Numbered from the stretch's first letter, positions 16,864 through 25,801 are shown. The stretch is 64,000 nt of DNA from Actinomycetospora sp. TBRC 11914 (GCF_012933465.1 NZ_JABBND010000001.1:682001-746000), one strand, 5' to 3'. Translations and numbers: made by a program. Notes: generated from the sequence alone by a model not told the origin.

Positions 16864-17527
16864 ACGCACCACCCGCAACCGGCTCGACACCCCGGCCGGC
16901 CCGCAGCGGCGCCTGCGCGTCGACCTCGACACCGAGGCGTTCGGCCGGCTCTCCGAGCGGCTCGCCCGGTTCCTCGGAACGGGCACCTACCTGTTCTGGC
17001 AGACGGTGTTCGTCATCGTGTGGATCGCCCTGAACCTCATCGGGATCCTCGGGCAGTGGGACCCCTACCCGTTCATCCTGCTGAACCTCGCGTTCTCGAC
17101 CCAGGCCGCGTACGCCGCGCCCCTGATCCTGCTCGCCCAGAACCGGCAGGACGACCGCGACCGCGTCGCGCTCGACGAGGACCGCTCGCGGGCCCAGCGG
17201 ACCATCGCCGACACCGAGTACCTCTCCCGCGAGCTGGCCGCGGTCCGCCTGGCCGTCGGCGAGATGGTCACCCGCGACTTCCTGCGCAGCGAGCTCTCCG
17301 AGCGCGGCGCCGAGCGCAGCGGGGTGGACCGCGAGCTGCAGAAGGAGCTCAGCCGCGCCGTCGACCGCGCCCTGGACAAGACGCTGCAGAAGTCCCTGGA
17401 CCGCGTCGTCGACCGAGCGGTCGACAAGGCCGTCGACCAGGCCCTCGAGCGCGTCCTGGAGCGCACGGGAGCCGCGGGACGTGGGACGAACCACGCGGGG
17501 CCCGGTGCCGGGGACGGCGCGACGTAA
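16856..17527 (+). CDS. DUF1003 membrane protein with repeated C-terminal helix
   Basis: A 223-residue protein from GTG 16856, which overlaps the upstream stop. The DUF1003 core has FLGTGTYLFWQTVFVIVWIA, WDPYPFILLNLAFSTQAAYA and PLILLAQNRQDDRDR: two membrane helices joined by the conserved D-PYPF loop. The C-terminal ~100 residues are a charged coiled helix with near-repeats (RAVDRALDKTLQKSLDRVVD, RAVDKAVDQALERVLERT). Function unknown; context suggests a partner of the MgtE-like sensor. Confidence 0.88.
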   Translation: MPERTTRNRLDTPAGPQRRLRVDLDTEAFGRLSERLARFLGTGTYLFWQTVFVIVWIALNLIGILGQWDPYPFILLNLAFSTQAAYAAPLILLAQNRQDDRDRVALDEDRSRAQRTIADTEYLSRELAAVRLAVGEMVTRDFLRSELSERGAERSGVDRELQKELSRAVDRALDKTLQKSLDRVVDRAVDKAVDQALERVLERTGAAGRGTNHAGPGAGDGAT

Positions 17528-17530
17528 CAT
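17525..17530 (+). promoter_or_regulatory. -10 box, leaderless start of mrp
   Basis: TAACAT, which includes the stop codon of the upstream gene, lies 6 nt before ATG 17537. It would give mrp its own leaderless transcript within the operon. Confidence 0.5.
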
Positions 17531-17536
17531 CGGGTC

Positions 17537-18673
17537 ATGGCTGGTTCACCGTCGGTCGAGGCGATCCGCACCGCGCTGTCCGGTGTCGAGGATCCCGAGA
17601 TCCACCGTCCGATCACCGAGCTCGGGATGGTCAAGGACATCCGCGTGCTCGACCACGGCAAGGTCGAGATCGCGGTCTACCTGACGGTGTCGGGCTGCCC
17701 GATGAAGGACACCATCACGAGCCGGGTGACCACGGCCGTGTCGGGGGTCTCGGGCGTCTCCGCGGTGTCGGTCGAGCTCGACGTCATGAACGACGAGCAG
17801 CGCAAGGAACTGCGCCGCAAGGTCAAGGGCGACGCCGACGAGCCGGTCATCCCCTTCGCGCAGCCGGGCTCGATGACGCGGGTGTACGCGGTCGCGTCGG
17901 GCAAGGGCGGCGTCGGGAAGTCGTCGGTGACGGTCAACCTCGCCGCGGCCATGGCGAACAAGGGCCTGAAGGTCGGCGTGGTCGACGCCGACATCTACGG
18001 CCACTCCGTGCCGCGCATGCTCGGCGCCGACGACCTGCCCACCAAGGTCGACGAGATGATCCTGCCGCCGCAGGCCCACGGGGTGAAGGTCATCTCCATC
18101 GGGATGTTCACCCCCGGCAACACGCCGGTCGTCTGGCGCGGGCCGATGCTGCACCGCGCCCTGCAGCAGTTCCTCGCCGACGTCTTCTGGGGCGACCTCG
18201 ACGTGCTGCTCCTCGACCTGCCGCCCGGCACCGGCGACATCGCGATCTCGGTCGCGCAGCTCATCCCCAACGCCGAGCTGCTGGTGGTCACCACCCCGCA
18301 GCAGGCCGCCGCCGAGGTCGCCGAGCGCGCCGGCGCGATCTCGCTGCAGACCCGGCAGCGCCTGGTCGGCGTCGTCGAGAACATGTCGTGGATGGACCTG
18401 CCCGACGGGTCGCGGATGGACCTGTTCGGCACCGGCGGCGGGCAGCAGGTGGCGGACTCGCTGACGAAGTCGGTGGGCTCGGACGTCCCGCTGCTCGGCC
18501 AGATCCCGATCGACACCCGGCTGCGCGAGGGCGGGGACGCCGGGGTGCCGCTGGTGCTCTCGGCGCCGCAGTCGGCGGCCGGGGAGGCGCTGCGCGGGGT
18601 GGCCGACCGGCTCACGGTCCGGGCGCGCGGGCTCGCGGGGATGTCGCTGAACATCTCGCCGGCCGGCCGCTGA
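17537..18673 (+). CDS. mrp: Mrp/NBP35-family iron-sulfur carrier ATPase
   Basis: A 378-residue protein. An N-terminal MIP18/DUF59 domain (about 1-95: SVEAIRTALSGVEDPEIHRP, SGCPMKDTI) is fused to a deviant P-loop ATPase (ASGKGGVGKSSVTVNLA, VDADIYGHSVPRMLG, LDLPPGTGDIAISV). Mrp/ApbC proteins carry and transfer Fe-S clusters. The segment where many Mrp proteins have CPxC reads VENMSWMDLPDGSRMDLFG here, so the usual C-terminal cluster ligands are missing. It converges with a GNAT gene across a degenerate family B palindrome. Confidence 0.93.
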   Translation: MAGSPSVEAIRTALSGVEDPEIHRPITELGMVKDIRVLDHGKVEIAVYLTVSGCPMKDTITSRVTTAVSGVSGVSAVSVELDVMNDEQRKELRRKVKGDADEPVIPFAQPGSMTRVYAVASGKGGVGKSSVTVNLAAAMANKGLKVGVVDADIYGHSVPRMLGADDLPTKVDEMILPPQAHGVKVISIGMFTPGNTPVVWRGPMLHRALQQFLADVFWGDLDVLLLDLPPGTGDIAISVAQLIPNAELLVVTTPQQAAAEVAERAGAISLQTRQRLVGVVENMSWMDLPDGSRMDLFGTGGGQQVADSLTKSVGSDVPLLGQIPIDTRLREGGDAGVPLVLSAPQSAAGEALRGVADRLTVRARGLAGMSLNISPAGR

Positions 18674-18674
18674 G

Positions 18675-18720
18675 GTCCAGCGTCCGGAACGACTCTTTCC
18701 TGACACTGGACGTCCGGAAC
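18675..18720. repeat. degenerate palindromic repeat, family B (copy B1)
   Basis: The stretch aacgactctttcctgaca (18688-18705) matches one arm of family B. It is flanked by a direct repeat GTCCGGAAC (18682-18690 and 18712-18720) and by GTCCAG / CTGGAC, the family's central motif. It lies between the converging mrp and GNAT genes. Confidence 0.65.
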
Positions 18721-18730
18721 TCGGCGTTGA

Positions 18731-19213
18731 TCACCCGAGGTCGCGCTGCATCCACGCGACGTCGTGCCAGGCGTCGAACTTCCGGCCGATGCGGGGGAAG
18801 GTGCCGACCGGCTCGAAGCCCATCGCCGTGTGCAGCCCGACGCTCGCGTCGTTGGGCAGCGTGATGCCGGCGGCGGCGCGCCGGTAGCCGAGGTCGGCCA
18901 GCCGCGCGAAGAGGGCCTCGTAGAGCGCGCGCCCGGCCCCGGTACGACGGCGGCCGGGCTCGAGGTAGACGCTCACGCTGCACGACCACCGGTAGGCCTC
19001 GCGCGGGTTGAACTCCCCGCCGTAGGCGAACCCGACCGGTCGCCCGCCGTCCTCGGCCACCAGCCAGACGTGGGCCGCGGCGATGCGGGCGGCCATCGCG
19101 TCGGCGTCGGGCGCGACGGCCTCGAAGCTGATGACGGTGTCGGTCACGTAGGGCGCGTAGATCGCGGCGCAGGCCGCGGCATCCGCGGGTGTGGCGTCGC
19201 GGATCGTCGGCAC
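18731..19213 (-). CDS. GNAT N-acetyltransferase (phosphinothricin/methionine sulfone type)
   Basis: A 160-residue GNAT protein: IRDATPADAAACAAIYAPYV, ISFEAVAPDADAMAARIA, YRWSCSVSVYLEPGRRRTGA, then GRALYEALFARL (acetyl-CoA pyrophosphate loop) and LPNDASVGLHTAMGFEPVGT. This order is typical of the Pat/Bar and MddA family, which acetylates phosphinothricin, methionine sulfone or sulfoximine. Start GTG 19213 lies 8 nt behind a TACCGT box. Substrate preference cannot be read from the sequence. Confidence 0.88.
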   Translation of the reverse strand: MPTIRDATPADAAACAAIYAPYVTDTVISFEAVAPDADAMAARIAAAHVWLVAEDGGRPVGFAYGGEFNPREAYRWSCSVSVYLEPGRRRTGAGRALYEALFARLADLGYRRAAAGITLPNDASVGLHTAMGFEPVGTFPRIGRKFDAWHDVAWMQRDLG

Positions 19214-19221
19214 GGTCGATC

Positions 19222-19227
19222 ACGGTA
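19222..19227 (-). promoter_or_regulatory. -10 box, leaderless start of the GNAT gene
   Basis: On the minus strand TACCGT is followed by 8 nt and GTG 19213, without a ribosome-binding site. Confidence 0.4.
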
Positions 19228-19250
19228 GCCGCGCCCGACGGCGGGTCGGC

Positions 19251-20126
19251 TCAGGCCAGCGAGAACGAGCGCCGCGAGAGGCCCCACATCATGCCGTCGA
19301 TCTCCGTGGTGGCCGGGACCTCGGGGTCGGCCGCCGCGCCGAGGGTGACGAACAGCGGGACGTAGTGCTCCGCCGTGGGGTGCGCGTAGGGCATGCCCGG
19401 CGCCTCCCGGAAGCGGCGCAGGGTCTCGACGTCGCCCCGTCCGAGGGCGTCGGCGACCCAGGCGTCGAAGTCGTCGGTCCAGCCCGGCACCGCGTCCCCG
19501 CGCAGCATGTCGCGGGTGAGGAACGGCAGCCCGTGGGTCATGAACCCGGACCCGACGACCAGGACGCCCTCGGAGCGCAGCTCCCGCATGCGCGCGCCGA
19601 TGCGCATCAGCCGGTCGGGGTCCTCGTCGGGCATGCTGACCTGCAGCACCGGCACGTCGGCGTTCGGGTACATCACCGAGAGCGGCACCCAGGCCCCGTG
19701 GTCGAGCCCGCGCGGCGACCGGTGCACCGGCTCGCCCTCGGCGAGCATCCCCGCGACCCGGTCGGCGAGCGCCGTCGCGTCCGGCGTCGCGTAGGTCATC
19801 CGGTAGTAGCGCTCGGCGAAGCCGCCGAAGTCGTACACCAGCGGGGTGCCGGCGTCCGGCGCGGACAGCGTCAGGGGCGCGGTCTCCCAGTGCGCCGAGA
19901 CGATGACGATCGCCCGCGGCTGCGGCATGCGGTGGGCCCAGCCGAAGAGCTCGCGCATCCACTCGGCGTCGTCGTAGAGCGGCGGCGCCCCGTGCGACAG
20001 GTAGATCGCCGGGAGCGGGCCGTCCTCGGGCGTCCAGGGCCGGCGGCCGGCGGCCGTGGCGCGCGCCGGGCCGACGAAGGCGTCGAAGGCGGCCCCCGGG
20101 GCGGCGGTGGCGAAGGACGAGCTCAT
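19251..20126 (-). CDS. DODA-type extradiol ring-cleavage dioxygenase (LigB family)
   Basis: A 291-residue protein of the 4,5-DOPA-dioxygenase group. LPAIYLSHGAPPLYDD (first His ligand), AIVIVSAHWET (second), GLDHGAWVPLSVMYP and VVGSGFMTHGLP supply the conserved metal-binding and acid-base histidines of class III enzymes. ATG 20126 has a GAGGAG box 5 nt upstream; an ATG at 20171 has none. The gene is divergent from a MarR regulator with a palindromic operator between them. The natural substrate is unknown. Confidence 0.9.
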   Translation of the reverse strand: MSSSFATAAPGAAFDAFVGPARATAAGRRPWTPEDGPLPAIYLSHGAPPLYDDAEWMRELFGWAHRMPQPRAIVIVSAHWETAPLTLSAPDAGTPLVYDFGGFAERYYRMTYATPDATALADRVAGMLAEGEPVHRSPRGLDHGAWVPLSVMYPNADVPVLQVSMPDEDPDRLMRIGARMRELRSEGVLVVGSGFMTHGLPFLTRDMLRGDAVPGWTDDFDAWVADALGRGDVETLRRFREAPGMPYAHPTAEHYVPLFVTLGAAADPEVPATTEIDGMMWGLSRRSFSLA

Positions 20127-20169
20127 GGTGCTCCTCGGGTGACGGTTCGACCCTGACGCTACACGCTGC

Positions 20170-20189
20170 ACAGTTGAAGCATCAAGTGT
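20170..20189. promoter_or_regulatory. MarR-type operator candidate
   Basis: The palindrome acagttga-agca-tcaagtgt has 8-bp arms with one mismatch and a TTGA-N4-TCAA core, the spacing common for MarR dimers. It abuts the -10 box of the marR gene (20189-20194) and lies about 45 bp upstream of the DODA gene, so it can control both. Confidence 0.6.
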
Positions 20190-20194
20190 AGGCT
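20189..20194 (+). promoter_or_regulatory. -10 box, leaderless start of marR
   Basis: TAGGCT followed by 6 nt and ATG 20201. It touches the operator-like palindrome, which suggests autorepression. Confidence 0.55.
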
Positions 20195-20200
20195 GGGGTC

Positions 20201-20701
20201 ATGGCCGAGTGGTTGACCGCCGAGGAGCAGCACGCCTGGCGTCGCACGGCCGCCGTCATGACGCTGCTCCCCGCCGCCCTGGACGCCCAGCTGCAGCGCG
20301 ACGCCGGGCTGACCCAGTTCTCCTACCTCGTGCTCGCCATGCTGTCGGAGTCCGACGGCCGCGTCATGCCGATGAGCGAGCTCGCGTCCACCGTCAGCTC
20401 GTCGCTCTCCCGCCTCTCCCACGTGGTCTCGCGATTGGAGCAGCAGGGCTGGGTCGCGCGCGAGCCCTGTGCGGGCAACGGGCGGGTCACGATGGCCCGG
20501 CTGACCGACGCGGGGTGGGAGAAGGTCGTCGCGACCGCCCCCGGCCACGCCGCCGAGGTGCGGCGGCTGGTGATCGACGCGGTGGGCCCCGACCGGATCG
20601 GGGACCTCGACGCCATCACCGGCGCGATCCTCCGGCGCCTCGACCCGGGCGGCCGGATGCGCGCGAACCCGATGGCGCAGGAAGGTGCCTCCGGCCTGTG
20701 A
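20201..20701 (+). CDS. MarR-family transcriptional regulator
   Basis: A 166-residue winged-helix protein. LDAQLQRDAGLTQFSYLVLA, MPMSELASTVSSSLSRLSHV (recognition helix), RLEQQGWVAREPCAGNGRVT and ARLTDAGWEKV are the standard MarR order. It is divergent from the DODA dioxygenase gene with a shared operator-like site, so it probably senses a phenolic ligand and represses that gene. The stop codon (20699-20701) lies inside repeat A2. Confidence 0.92.
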   Translation: MAEWLTAEEQHAWRRTAAVMTLLPAALDAQLQRDAGLTQFSYLVLAMLSESDGRVMPMSELASTVSSSLSRLSHVVSRLEQQGWVAREPCAGNGRVTMARLTDAGWEKVVATAPGHAAEVRRLVIDAVGPDRIGDLDAITGAILRRLDPGGRMRANPMAQEGASGL

Positions 20702-20754
20702 GCACTAAGTGTCGCTATACCGACATTTGGTGCTCACGGGCGCGAAGCGCACCT
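20683..20754. repeat. palindromic repeat family A, copy A2
   Basis: Inner arms 20698-20714 and 20721-20737 flank ctatac. The outer right flank (gggcgcgaagcgcacct) is the same as in copy A1. It spans the stop of marR and ends at the stop of tatB, again a tail-to-tail junction. Confidence 0.85.
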
Positions 20755-21242
20755 TAGGTGGCGTCCGGATCGAACGGTGCTGCCTCACCCGGCGCGAGCG
20801 GCGTCCCGCGGTCCGACTGGCCCTTGACCACGCCGCCCGGCCCCGCGGCCGGCACCCCGTGCCCGTTGGTGCCCGACGTGCCGTTGCCGGACGGGAGTGC
20901 CGCGGCCGCGCCGGCCGCCGTCGCCGCCGGGTCGGGCGACGCGGGGGTGGCGGCGCCGCTCCACGTGCCGTCCGCGACCGGGTCGAACAGGGTGCGGCGC
21001 ACCGCGCGCCGCGGGTCGAGGTCGCGGATCGTGCGCAGGTCCTCGAGCGGTTTGCGCAGCTCCTCGAACTCCGGGCCGATCTCCTGACGGAGCTGGTCGC
21101 GGGCGCCGGCGGCGTACTCGCGCACCGTGCGGACCGTGTCCGCGACCCAGCGCACGGCCCCGGGCAGCCGCTCCGGCCCCAGCACGAAGAGCCCGACCAG
21201 CGCGAGGACCAGGATCTCGCCCCACCCGACGCTCTCGAACAC
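20754..21242 (-). CDS. tatB: Sec-independent protein translocase TatB
   Basis: A 162-residue protein. [20 protein letters not shown] followed by GPERLPG is the TatA/B membrane helix and hinge, with the TatB-type Glu near the start. An amphipathic helix ([19 protein letters not shown]) and a long Pro/Gly-rich tail follow. It should pair with TatC to recognise twin-arginine signals. The GTG start has an AGGAGGAG site. The position behind htrA, rseA and sigE is the conserved actinobacterial order. Confidence 0.92.
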   Translation of the reverse strand: MFESVGWGEILVLALVGLFVLGPERLPGAVRWVADTVRTVREYAAGARDQLRQEIGPEFEELRKPLEDLRTIRDLDPRRAVRRTLFDPVADGTWSGAATPASPDPAATAAGAAAALPSGNGTSGTNGHGVPAAGPGGVVKGQSDRGTPLAPGEAAPFDPDAT

Positions 21243-21250
21243 CGCTCCTC

Positions 21251-22984
21251 CTACAGCTGCGCCTGCAGCGACAGCGGCCGTCCGCCACGGACGACGCCGA
21301 GGGTCACGGTCTCACCCGGCCGGTGCTCGCGGATCGCCACGGTCAGTTCGTCGGCCGAGGCGATCGGCCGGTCGTCCACCCGCGTCACGACGTCGCCCTC
21401 GAGCACCCCGGCACGGTCGGCCGGACCGCCCTGGCGCACGTTGAGGATCTGTGCGCCGTCCGAGGTCCCGTCGGTGACCGACTTGGCGTTCACCCCGAGG
21501 TCGGTGTGGGCGAACCCGCCCGTCTGGATGAGCGACTGCGCGATGGTGCGGACGTCGTCGATCGGGATCGCGAACCCCAGCCCGATCGACCCGCCCTGCC
21601 CGGAGCTGTCGGTCCCGCCGAGGGTGCGGATCGCGGTGTTGATCCCGACGACGGCCCCGGTCGAGTCCACGAGCGCGCCCCCGGAGTTGCCGGGGTTGAT
21701 CGCGGCGTCGGTCTGGATGGCGTCGATGACGGGGTTGGCGTCGGCGGACTCGGCGTCCAGGCGCACCGGCCGGCGCAGCGCGCTGACGATGCCGGTGGTC
21801 ACCGTCCCGGCGAGGCCCAGCGGCGAGCCGATCGCGATGACGCCGTCGCCGACCCGCAGGTCCGACGACCGGCCCAGCTGCGCGACCGTCGGGTTCGCGA
21901 CGTCGACCTTCACCACCGCGATGTCGGTCTGCGGGTCGCGCCCGACGATCCGCGCCGTCGCCCGCTGCCCGGACGAGAAGACCGCCTCGAGCGTCGCCCG
22001 CGGGTCGGTCGCGGCCAGCGAGACGACGTGGTTGTTGGTGACGATGTCGCCGCGCGGGTCGATCACGACGCCGGACCCGGTCCCGCCCGTGGTGCCCGAC
22101 CGGACCTCGATCGAGACGACGGCGGGCACCACCCGCCCCGCGACGTCGGAGACCGACCCGGCGGGCCGTTCCTTGCCCGCGTCGACCTGCGCGAGGGTGG
22201 CGCCGGGGTCGATCAGCGTGTCCGAGCCCTCGGCGGTCAGGTGGCCGACCACCCCGCCGACCGCGCCCACCAGCAGCGCCACGACCGCCAGCAGGACCAG
22301 CGCGCCCGGCGCCACCCGCCGCCCGAACAGCAGCTCGCGGGCGGAGAGCCGCGGCCCCGTGCCCCGTCGGTCGGGACCCGGCTCCGCCTCGCGGACCGCC
22401 GGCGCGCCGAGCTCGACGGGGGCCGCCGGGTCGCGCCACGGGTCGCGCTCGGTCGTCTCGGCGTCCCAGAGGTCGTCGGCGGTGTGCTCGGCGGGCGCGT
22501 GGCCCTCGGCCGGGCGCTGCAGCGTCTCCGGGGCGCCCTGGGGGCGTCCGAAGGCGCTGGCGAGCGCGACCGACGGCTCCCGCGACCCGGCCTGGTCCCG
22601 ACGACGGGTGCCGGCGCCGGCCGTGGCGTCGTCGCCCGTGTCATGGCCCGTGTCGTGGTCCCGGCGCGGGGTGTGCCCGTCCGGGGGACGCCCGAAGGCG
22701 GCCGCCATCTCGCCGTCGTCGAGGGGCCGGACGTCGGTGTCCGTCGACGCCGGCCCGGCGTGCTCGAGCGGCCCGGCGTGCTCCTGCCCGGCCTGCTCCG
22801 GCCCGGCCTGCTCCACCCGGTCCGGGTGCTCCGCCGGCCGGGCGTGCCCGTTGCTGCGGTGGCCGTTGGTGGACGCGGCGGCCTCCGGCGGCGTGGGGTC
22901 GTCCGGAGGGGCGTCGGACTCGGCGTCCTCGTCGGGCGCGCCGGGGCGCTCCGTCGTCGCGTGTCGCGACCAGGGGCTGCTCAT
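21251..22984 (-). CDS. htrA: HtrA/DegP-type serine protease with PDZ domain
   Basis: A 577-residue S1C protease. A Pro/Glu/Asp-rich cytoplasmic region of about 215 residues precedes one membrane helix ([20 protein letters not shown]). Then comes the trypsin-like domain with triad H319 (TNNHVVS), D354 (QTDIAVV) and S434 (GNSGGA), and a C-terminal PDZ domain (about 485-575: [16 protein letters not shown]). The membrane-bound, periplasm-facing form matches mycobacterial HtrA, which works with RseA and SigE in envelope stress. ATG 22984 has GGAG 8 nt upstream. Confidence 0.94.
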   Translation of the reverse strand: MSSPWSRHATTERPGAPDEDAESDAPPDDPTPPEAAASTNGHRSNGHARPAEHPDRVEQAGPEQAGQEHAGPLEHAGPASTDTDVRPLDDGEMAAAFGRPPDGHTPRRDHDTGHDTGDDATAGAGTRRRDQAGSREPSVALASAFGRPQGAPETLQRPAEGHAPAEHTADDLWDAETTERDPWRDPAAPVELGAPAVREAEPGPDRRGTGPRLSARELLFGRRVAPGALVLLAVVALLVGAVGGVVGHLTAEGSDTLIDPGATLAQVDAGKERPAGSVSDVAGRVVPAVVSIEVRSGTTGGTGSGVVIDPRGDIVTNNHVVSLAATDPRATLEAVFSSGQRATARIVGRDPQTDIAVVKVDVANPTVAQLGRSSDLRVGDGVIAIGSPLGLAGTVTTGIVSALRRPVRLDAESADANPVIDAIQTDAAINPGNSGGALVDSTGAVVGINTAIRTLGGTDSSGQGGSIGLGFAIPIDDVRTIAQSLIQTGGFAHTDLGVNAKSVTDGTSDGAQILNVRQGGPADRAGVLEGDVVTRVDDRPIASADELTVAIREHRPGETVTLGVVRGGRPLSLQAQL

Positions 22985-23113
22985 GGCTGCGCTCCGGTGA
23001 GCGCCCTACTCGCCGTGCGCGCGCGGTGGGTGGTCATCGTCCTTCCACGGTAGAGCGCGCGGGACGGCGTTGCGACACCACCCGATCCTCGGGGGTCCGG
23101 GGTGAAGGAGCGG

Positions 23114-23788
23114 TCAGGCGGGGGGTCGCCCGGGAGTGCCGGGTGACGGCGGCCGCGTCGTGGTCGGCGGGCCGACCACCGGCACCGCGCCGGCCGGCCC
23201 GGCGTGCTCGGAGGCGCCGGCGAGCGGACCCCGGTCGCCCACCGGGGGCGTCGGGACGGCGGCGGTGAGCGAGGCGCCCGCGCCGGGGGCCTGGTCGGTG
23301 CCGGGAGCCACCGCGGCGGGGACGGCCCCGGCCGCGACCACGGGCCCGACGACGACCGCCGCGCCCGCGACCAGCCCGGAGGCGACCACCACCGGCAGCC
23401 GCCGGCGCCGGGCGCGGCGGCGCCCGGCCGTGCCGGGCGAACCCGACGGCACGACGAAGGCCCCGTCCGCGTCGAGCGTGAGCCCCGCGGGGGCCTCGGG
23501 CAGCTCGGCGACCTCGGGGATGGCCCGCAGCGAGGACAGCAGCGAGGCCGGGACACCCGGCGTGTCGGCGCCGCGCAGGCGTCGGCGGGCCTGGCGCTGG
23601 GCCATGACCTCGCCGGCACAGGCCGGGCAGCGGTCGACGTGCGCGGCCGCGCGGGCCGCCGGACCCGGCGGGAGCTCGCCGTCGACGTGCGCGACCACCG
23701 CGTCGAGCGAGAGGTGCCCGCCGGGCAGGGCCTCGGAGACCGCACCCACCCAGCGCGACCACGGGGTGCTGCGGCGCCGGCCGATCAC
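23114..23788 (-). CDS. rseA: anti-sigma factor RseA (zinc-associated type)
   Basis: A 224-residue protein with the ZAS anti-sigma motif in its N-terminal domain: H50-x3-C54-x2-C57 in [10 protein letters not shown], after [17 protein letters not shown] hydrophobic helix (about 131-160, [20 protein letters not shown]) and a Pro-rich extracytoplasmic tail follow. GTG 23788 overlaps the sigE stop (GTGA), so sigma and anti-sigma factor are translationally coupled. In mycobacteria the homologue is redox-sensitive and degraded after phosphorylation; that is family knowledge. Confidence 0.9.
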   Translation of the reverse strand: MIGRRRSTPWSRWVGAVSEALPGGHLSLDAVVAHVDGELPPGPAARAAAHVDRCPACAGEVMAQRQARRRLRGADTPGVPASLLSSLRAIPEVAELPEAPAGLTLDADGAFVVPSGSPGTAGRRRARRRRLPVVVASGLVAGAAVVVGPVVAAGAVPAAVAPGTDQAPGAGASLTAAVPTPPVGDRGPLAGASEHAGPAGAVPVVGPPTTTRPPSPGTPGRPPA

Positions 23789-24447
23789 GGCGTCGTCCCG
23801 GCGCCGAGCGTCACCGGCGAGCGACCGCCGGCCCTCTCCTCGGCGGCCCGCTCCGCGCGGCGCCGCTCGAGCGCGCTGCGGAGCGCCTGACGTCCCCGGT
23901 GGATGCGACTGCGCACGGTCCCCAGTTTGACATCCAGCGTGGCCGCGATCTCCTCGTACGAGAGTCCCTCCACGTCACACAGCACGACCGCGGCCCGGAA
24001 CTCGGGCGCCAGCTCGTCGAGCGCGCCCTGCAGGTCGGGGTCGAGGTGGGCCTCGGAGAACACCTGCTCCGGGTCCGGACCGCCGCCGGGCAGCCGGTCG
24101 GTGTCCTCCGGGAGGCCCTCCATCCGCAGCCGGCCGCGGCGCCGCACCATGTCGAGGAACAGGTTCGTCGTGATGCGGTGCAGCCAGCCCTCGAAGGTGC
24201 CGGGCTGGTAGGCCGCGAGCGAGCGGAAGACCCGGATGAAGGTCTCCTGGGTGAGGTCCTCGGCGTCGTGCGCGTCGCCGGTGAGCCGGTAGGCCAGGCG
24301 GTACACGCGGTCGGCGTGCTCGCGCACCACGTCGTCCCACGACGGCGGGGTCCAGCCCTCGGCGGCGTCGGTGAAGCCCGCGCGCGTGCCGGTCGCGTCG
24401 ATGTCCGCGTCGGGTCCGACGGGGCGCGCGGCGAGCGTCTCGGTCAT
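23785..24447 (-). CDS. sigE: ECF RNA polymerase sigma factor SigE
   Basis: A 220-residue ECF sigma factor. Region 2 ([52 protein letters not shown]) and region 4 ([39 protein letters not shown]) are intact. ATG 24447 is the only sensible start; the ORF extends further upstream but overlaps the promoter region of the divergent methyltransferase. It should direct envelope-stress genes including htrA. The order sigE-rseA-htrA-tatB and the divergent O-methyltransferase match the Rv1220c-Rv1224 block. Confidence 0.94.
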   Translation of the reverse strand: MTETLAARPVGPDADIDATGTRAGFTDAAEGWTPPSWDDVVREHADRVYRLAYRLTGDAHDAEDLTQETFIRVFRSLAAYQPGTFEGWLHRITTNLFLDMVRRRGRLRMEGLPEDTDRLPGGGPDPEQVFSEAHLDPDLQGALDELAPEFRAAVVLCDVEGLSYEEIAATLDVKLGTVRSRIHRGRQALRSALERRRAERAAEERAGGRSPVTLGAGTTP

Positions 24448-24584
24448 GTGCTCACTCTCGCCGAGGGGGATGACACCCGGGTGAGGGTCGTCTGAGAGGG
24501 GCCTGAGGAAGTACGGGAGCGGAGGGGTCGACCCATCGGGGACGACGGCGGCGCGGCGCGTTCTCCGGCGGCACGCTCGCGATC

Positions 24585-24590
24585 TAGCCT
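24585..24590 (+). promoter_or_regulatory. -10 box, leaderless start of the O-methyltransferase gene
   Basis: TAGCCT followed by 7 nt and GTG 24598; no ribosome-binding site. This supports the long version of the protein. Confidence 0.55.
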
Positions 24591-24597
24591 GGGCCGC

Positions 24598-25731
24598 GTG
24601 ACGGAGGACGGGGGTCGCCGCGGCCGGGGGGACGGCGAACGTCGTGCTCGCGCCACCCTGCGCGTCGTCGACTCCACCACGTCCCCCTCGTCCCCGTCCA
24701 GCCCGCCGGCCTCGTCGGCCGACGCGTCCCGGGGCGGCTCCCGGCCCCCCGCGGACAGGACGACGCCGACGCCCGCCGATGACGCGGGCGCGTCGATGTC
24801 CGCGCCGGGCCTCGCCGGCCGCCGCCGCGGCGCCGCCCGCCCGCCGGCGGCGCGCGGGGCGCACACCCGCATCCCGGTCTACCCGCGGGTGCCGACCGGC
24901 CCGCTGCGCTCCCCGGCCACGGCCACCCCGCCCGGCCGCCGCGGCTCCGGCGCCGCCGCTCCGCCCCCCGAGCCGGCGCGGCCCCGCGTCGTCGACGACG
25001 TCCCCGACGACGCGGCCGACACCGACGTCGCGCCCGCCGGGGAGCGCCCCGACGACGCCGCCGTCACCGTCGCGCTCGCGGACCCCGCCGGCGAGGCGGG
25101 AGCAACCGAGCAGCTCCGGGCCCGCGCGGAACGCTTCGGTGACGAGGACGAGGTGCTCACCGCCGCGCGGGAGCGGGCCGCCGAGCACGGCATCGTCCCG
25201 ATCGGTGCGGGGGCGTGCGCGGCGCTGACGTTCCTCGCGTCGGCCACCCGGGCCCGCCACGTCGTCGAGATCGGGACCGGCGCCGGGCTGGGCACCGTGA
25301 GCCTGCTGCGCGGGATGCCCCGCGAGGGCCTCCTGACCAGCATCGACACCGAGGCCGCCCACCAGGGCCTGGCCCGCCGCGCGTGCGTGGACGCCGGGTT
25401 CCCCGCCGGCCGGGTTCGCATGATCACCGGGCGGGCGCTCGAGGTGCTGCCGCGCCTGTCCGACGCCGGGTACGACCTCGTCCTGGTCGACGCCCTCACC
25501 GTCGAGTACCCGCGCTACCTCGAGGAGGCCGTCCGGCTGCTGCGCCCGGGCGGGGTGGTGGCGCTGGACAACGTGCTGTGGACGGGTCGGGTCACCGATG
25601 CGGCGCGCCGGGAGGCCATCTCGACGGCGCTGCGGGAGACGGTGCGCGCGGTCCGCACCGACGAGCGGTTGGCCCCACTGCTGCTCCCGGTGTCCGACGG
25701 GCTGCTCTGCGCGTCGGTGCTCGCTCGCTGA
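24598..25731 (+). CDS. O-methyltransferase (family 3, CCoAOMT-like) with long disordered N-terminus
   Basis: 377 residues from GTG 24598. The last ~220 are a SAM-dependent methyltransferase: [20 protein letters not shown] (motif I), [49 protein letters not shown] (metal/substrate motif). The first ~155 residues are Pro/Ala/Arg-rich and low in complexity. Homologues such as Rv1220c are about 215 residues, so the extension is unusual. A start at ATG 24796 would shorten it, but that ATG lacks a ribosome-binding site, whereas GTG 24598 has a leaderless promoter. The substrate is unknown. Confidence 0.87.
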   Translation: MTEDGGRRGRGDGERRARATLRVVDSTTSPSSPSSPPASSADASRGGSRPPADRTTPTPADDAGASMSAPGLAGRRRGAARPPAARGAHTRIPVYPRVPTGPLRSPATATPPGRRGSGAAAPPPEPARPRVVDDVPDDAADTDVAPAGERPDDAAVTVALADPAGEAGATEQLRARAERFGDEDEVLTAARERAAEHGIVPIGAGACAALTFLASATRARHVVEIGTGAGLGTVSLLRGMPREGLLTSIDTEAAHQGLARRACVDAGFPAGRVRMITGRALEVLPRLSDAGYDLVLVDALTVEYPRYLEEAVRLLRPGGVVALDNVLWTGRVTDAARREAISTALRETVRAVRTDERLAPLLLPVSDGLLCASVLAR

Positions 25732-25744
25732 CCCCCACCTCTCG

Positions 25745-25801
25745 ATGTCAGGAAAGAGTCGTTGCAGACGTCCAGTGTCTGCAACGACTCGTTCCTGACA
25801 T
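25745..25801. repeat. palindromic repeat family B, copy B2
   Basis: 25-bp arms at 25745-25769 and 25777-25801 with one mismatch and the 7-nt centre gtccagt. It begins 13 bp after the O-methyltransferase stop and overlaps the first base of the pepA stop codon, filling a tail-to-tail junction. Confidence 0.9.

Noticed and set aside
18675-18720. Insertion-sequence end
   Set aside because: The direct and inverted pieces match family B palindromes; no transposase frame is present.
24448-24597. SigE-type autoregulated promoter (GGAAC ... GTT) upstream of sigE
   Set aside because: Only an imperfect ggagaac is present with no properly spaced -10 element.
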